Source: Chromatiales bacterium
Lineage (GTDB): Bacteria; Pseudomonadota; Gammaproteobacteria; JACCYU01
Length of the DNA stretch: 5,936 bases
Direction: 5' to 3'
Assembly (NCBI GenBank): GCA_031177845.1
Contig: JAPSGG010000115.1
Coordinates: forward strand, 1-5,936
In this document: piece after piece, positions 5,608 to 5,936 of the stretch
Numbering within the stretch: the stretch's first letter is position 1
Layout of the letters: each line of letters starts with the position of its first letter
The notes under the pieces: generated by a model
The model's input: only the letters and a program-made list of their open reading frames with translations
Told to the model about the DNA's origin: nothing
The model's database searches: none
Translations under genes and position numbers: made by a program

Positions 5608-5832
5608 ATGGACTACGAATCTGCAGTCTTGTGCCTGAATCGCACCTGGGCCATTGTGGCCTTGGCTTATCATGTCACCGAACGAGAGATGGAATCTTCT
5701 TACGCTGGATTACCTGGCGCGCTGCTGGCCCTTGAGCAGAAGATTTCTGAATGTATGGCGATTGTGGATGAATGTCACGAGAAATCCAGCCGCAGTCAGC
5801 GGGCGTGTGATCTGGAAGATCTGCGCGAGTAG
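5608..5832 (+). CDS. Small hypothetical protein, helical
   Basis: This encodes a 74-residue protein of unrecognised family from ATG 5608 to TAG at 5830-5832. It reads as mostly helical, with a hydrophobic stretch near the N-terminus (NRTWAIVALAYHV), a middle segment LPGALLALEQKISECMAIVD, and a charged C-terminus (RACDLEDLRE). It has three cysteines. The frame remains open upstream to an ATG at 5332, which would give 166 residues. That extension is Pro/His-rich, lies antisense to the gene at 5314-5532 and looks less protein-like, so I chose the internal start. The ribosome binding site is weak (GGCGGCGAC before the ATG), so the start is uncertain. The 75-nt gap to the divergent neighbour would hold both promoters. 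Confidence 0.5.
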   Translation: MDYESAVLCLNRTWAIVALAYHVTEREMESSYAGLPGALLALEQKISECMAIVDECHEKSSRSQRACDLEDLRE

Positions 5833-5936
5833 CCGGTATTTTTTGCTGCTTTATCCTGATCCTTTCTTGTGCGGGGCTTTTTCTTTAACGCGATGCCTCC
5901 TTCAATCCATCAAAACATTTGCTTTATGCATTGGAG
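5833..5936. other. Right-edge non-coding stretch
   Basis: T-rich runs follow the stop at 5832 (TATTTTTTG near 5837 and CTTTTTCTTT near 5877), but I found no matching hairpin stem. No gene start is recognisable before the window ends. Confidence 0.4.

Noticed and set aside
1..5936. CRISPR arrays, tRNA or rRNA genes, riboswitches, or a defence or biosynthetic cluster
   Set aside because: No regularly spaced repeats, cloverleaf-like sequences, rRNA motifs or sets of functionally linked genes were found on either strand.

Overview
The window looks like chromosomal sequence from a moderately GC-rich, polyhydroxyalkanoate (PHA)-accumulating proteobacterium, most likely a gammaproteobacterium. That inference rests on a phasin gene with a PhaR-type operator and on two DUF4382-family lipoproteins, a combination common in marine or environmental Gammaproteobacteria. 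No rRNA, tRNA or core housekeeping gene fixes the taxon.

Left part (1-3357). A short open fragment at the extreme left edge may be the end of a neighbouring gene. Two paralogous minus-strand lipoprotein genes then dominate (167-1939 and 2347-3357). Both have an N-terminal lipobox, a Gly/Ser linker, a DUF4382 domain and a C-terminal beta-rich module with a conserved cysteine pair. The upstream copy carries one module. The downstream copy carries two, plus a long Leu/Gly-rich helical tail. Each gene has its own Rho-independent terminator, so they look like separate transcription units, not a simple operon. The downstream gene has a leader of roughly 300 nt with two perfect inverted repeats.

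Middle (3358-4348). An intergenic stretch with a doubtful small minus-strand ORF is followed by a frameshifted remnant of an IS5-family transposase OrfA (3698-4005). A further non-coding stretch ends in the phasin promoter.

Right part (4349-5936). The phasin gene (4349-4741) has a consensus -35 box, a CTGC-N3-GCAG operator just downstream of the -10, a good ribosome binding site and a GC-rich terminator hairpin. Beyond it lies a multiply frameshifted, internally deleted remnant of an SRAP/YedK-type gene on the minus strand (4962-5267). Two small, divergently oriented genes of unknown function close the window (minus 5314-5532, plus 5608-5832).

Overall, two functions can be read: surface or periplasmic DUF4382 lipoproteins, and PHA granule coating under probable PhaR control. 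They sit in a region that has accumulated gene debris (transposase and SRAP remnants). I saw no convincing multi-gene novel system. The best leads are the modular architecture of the lipoprotein pair, the phasin operator, and the unrecognised gene pair at the right edge.
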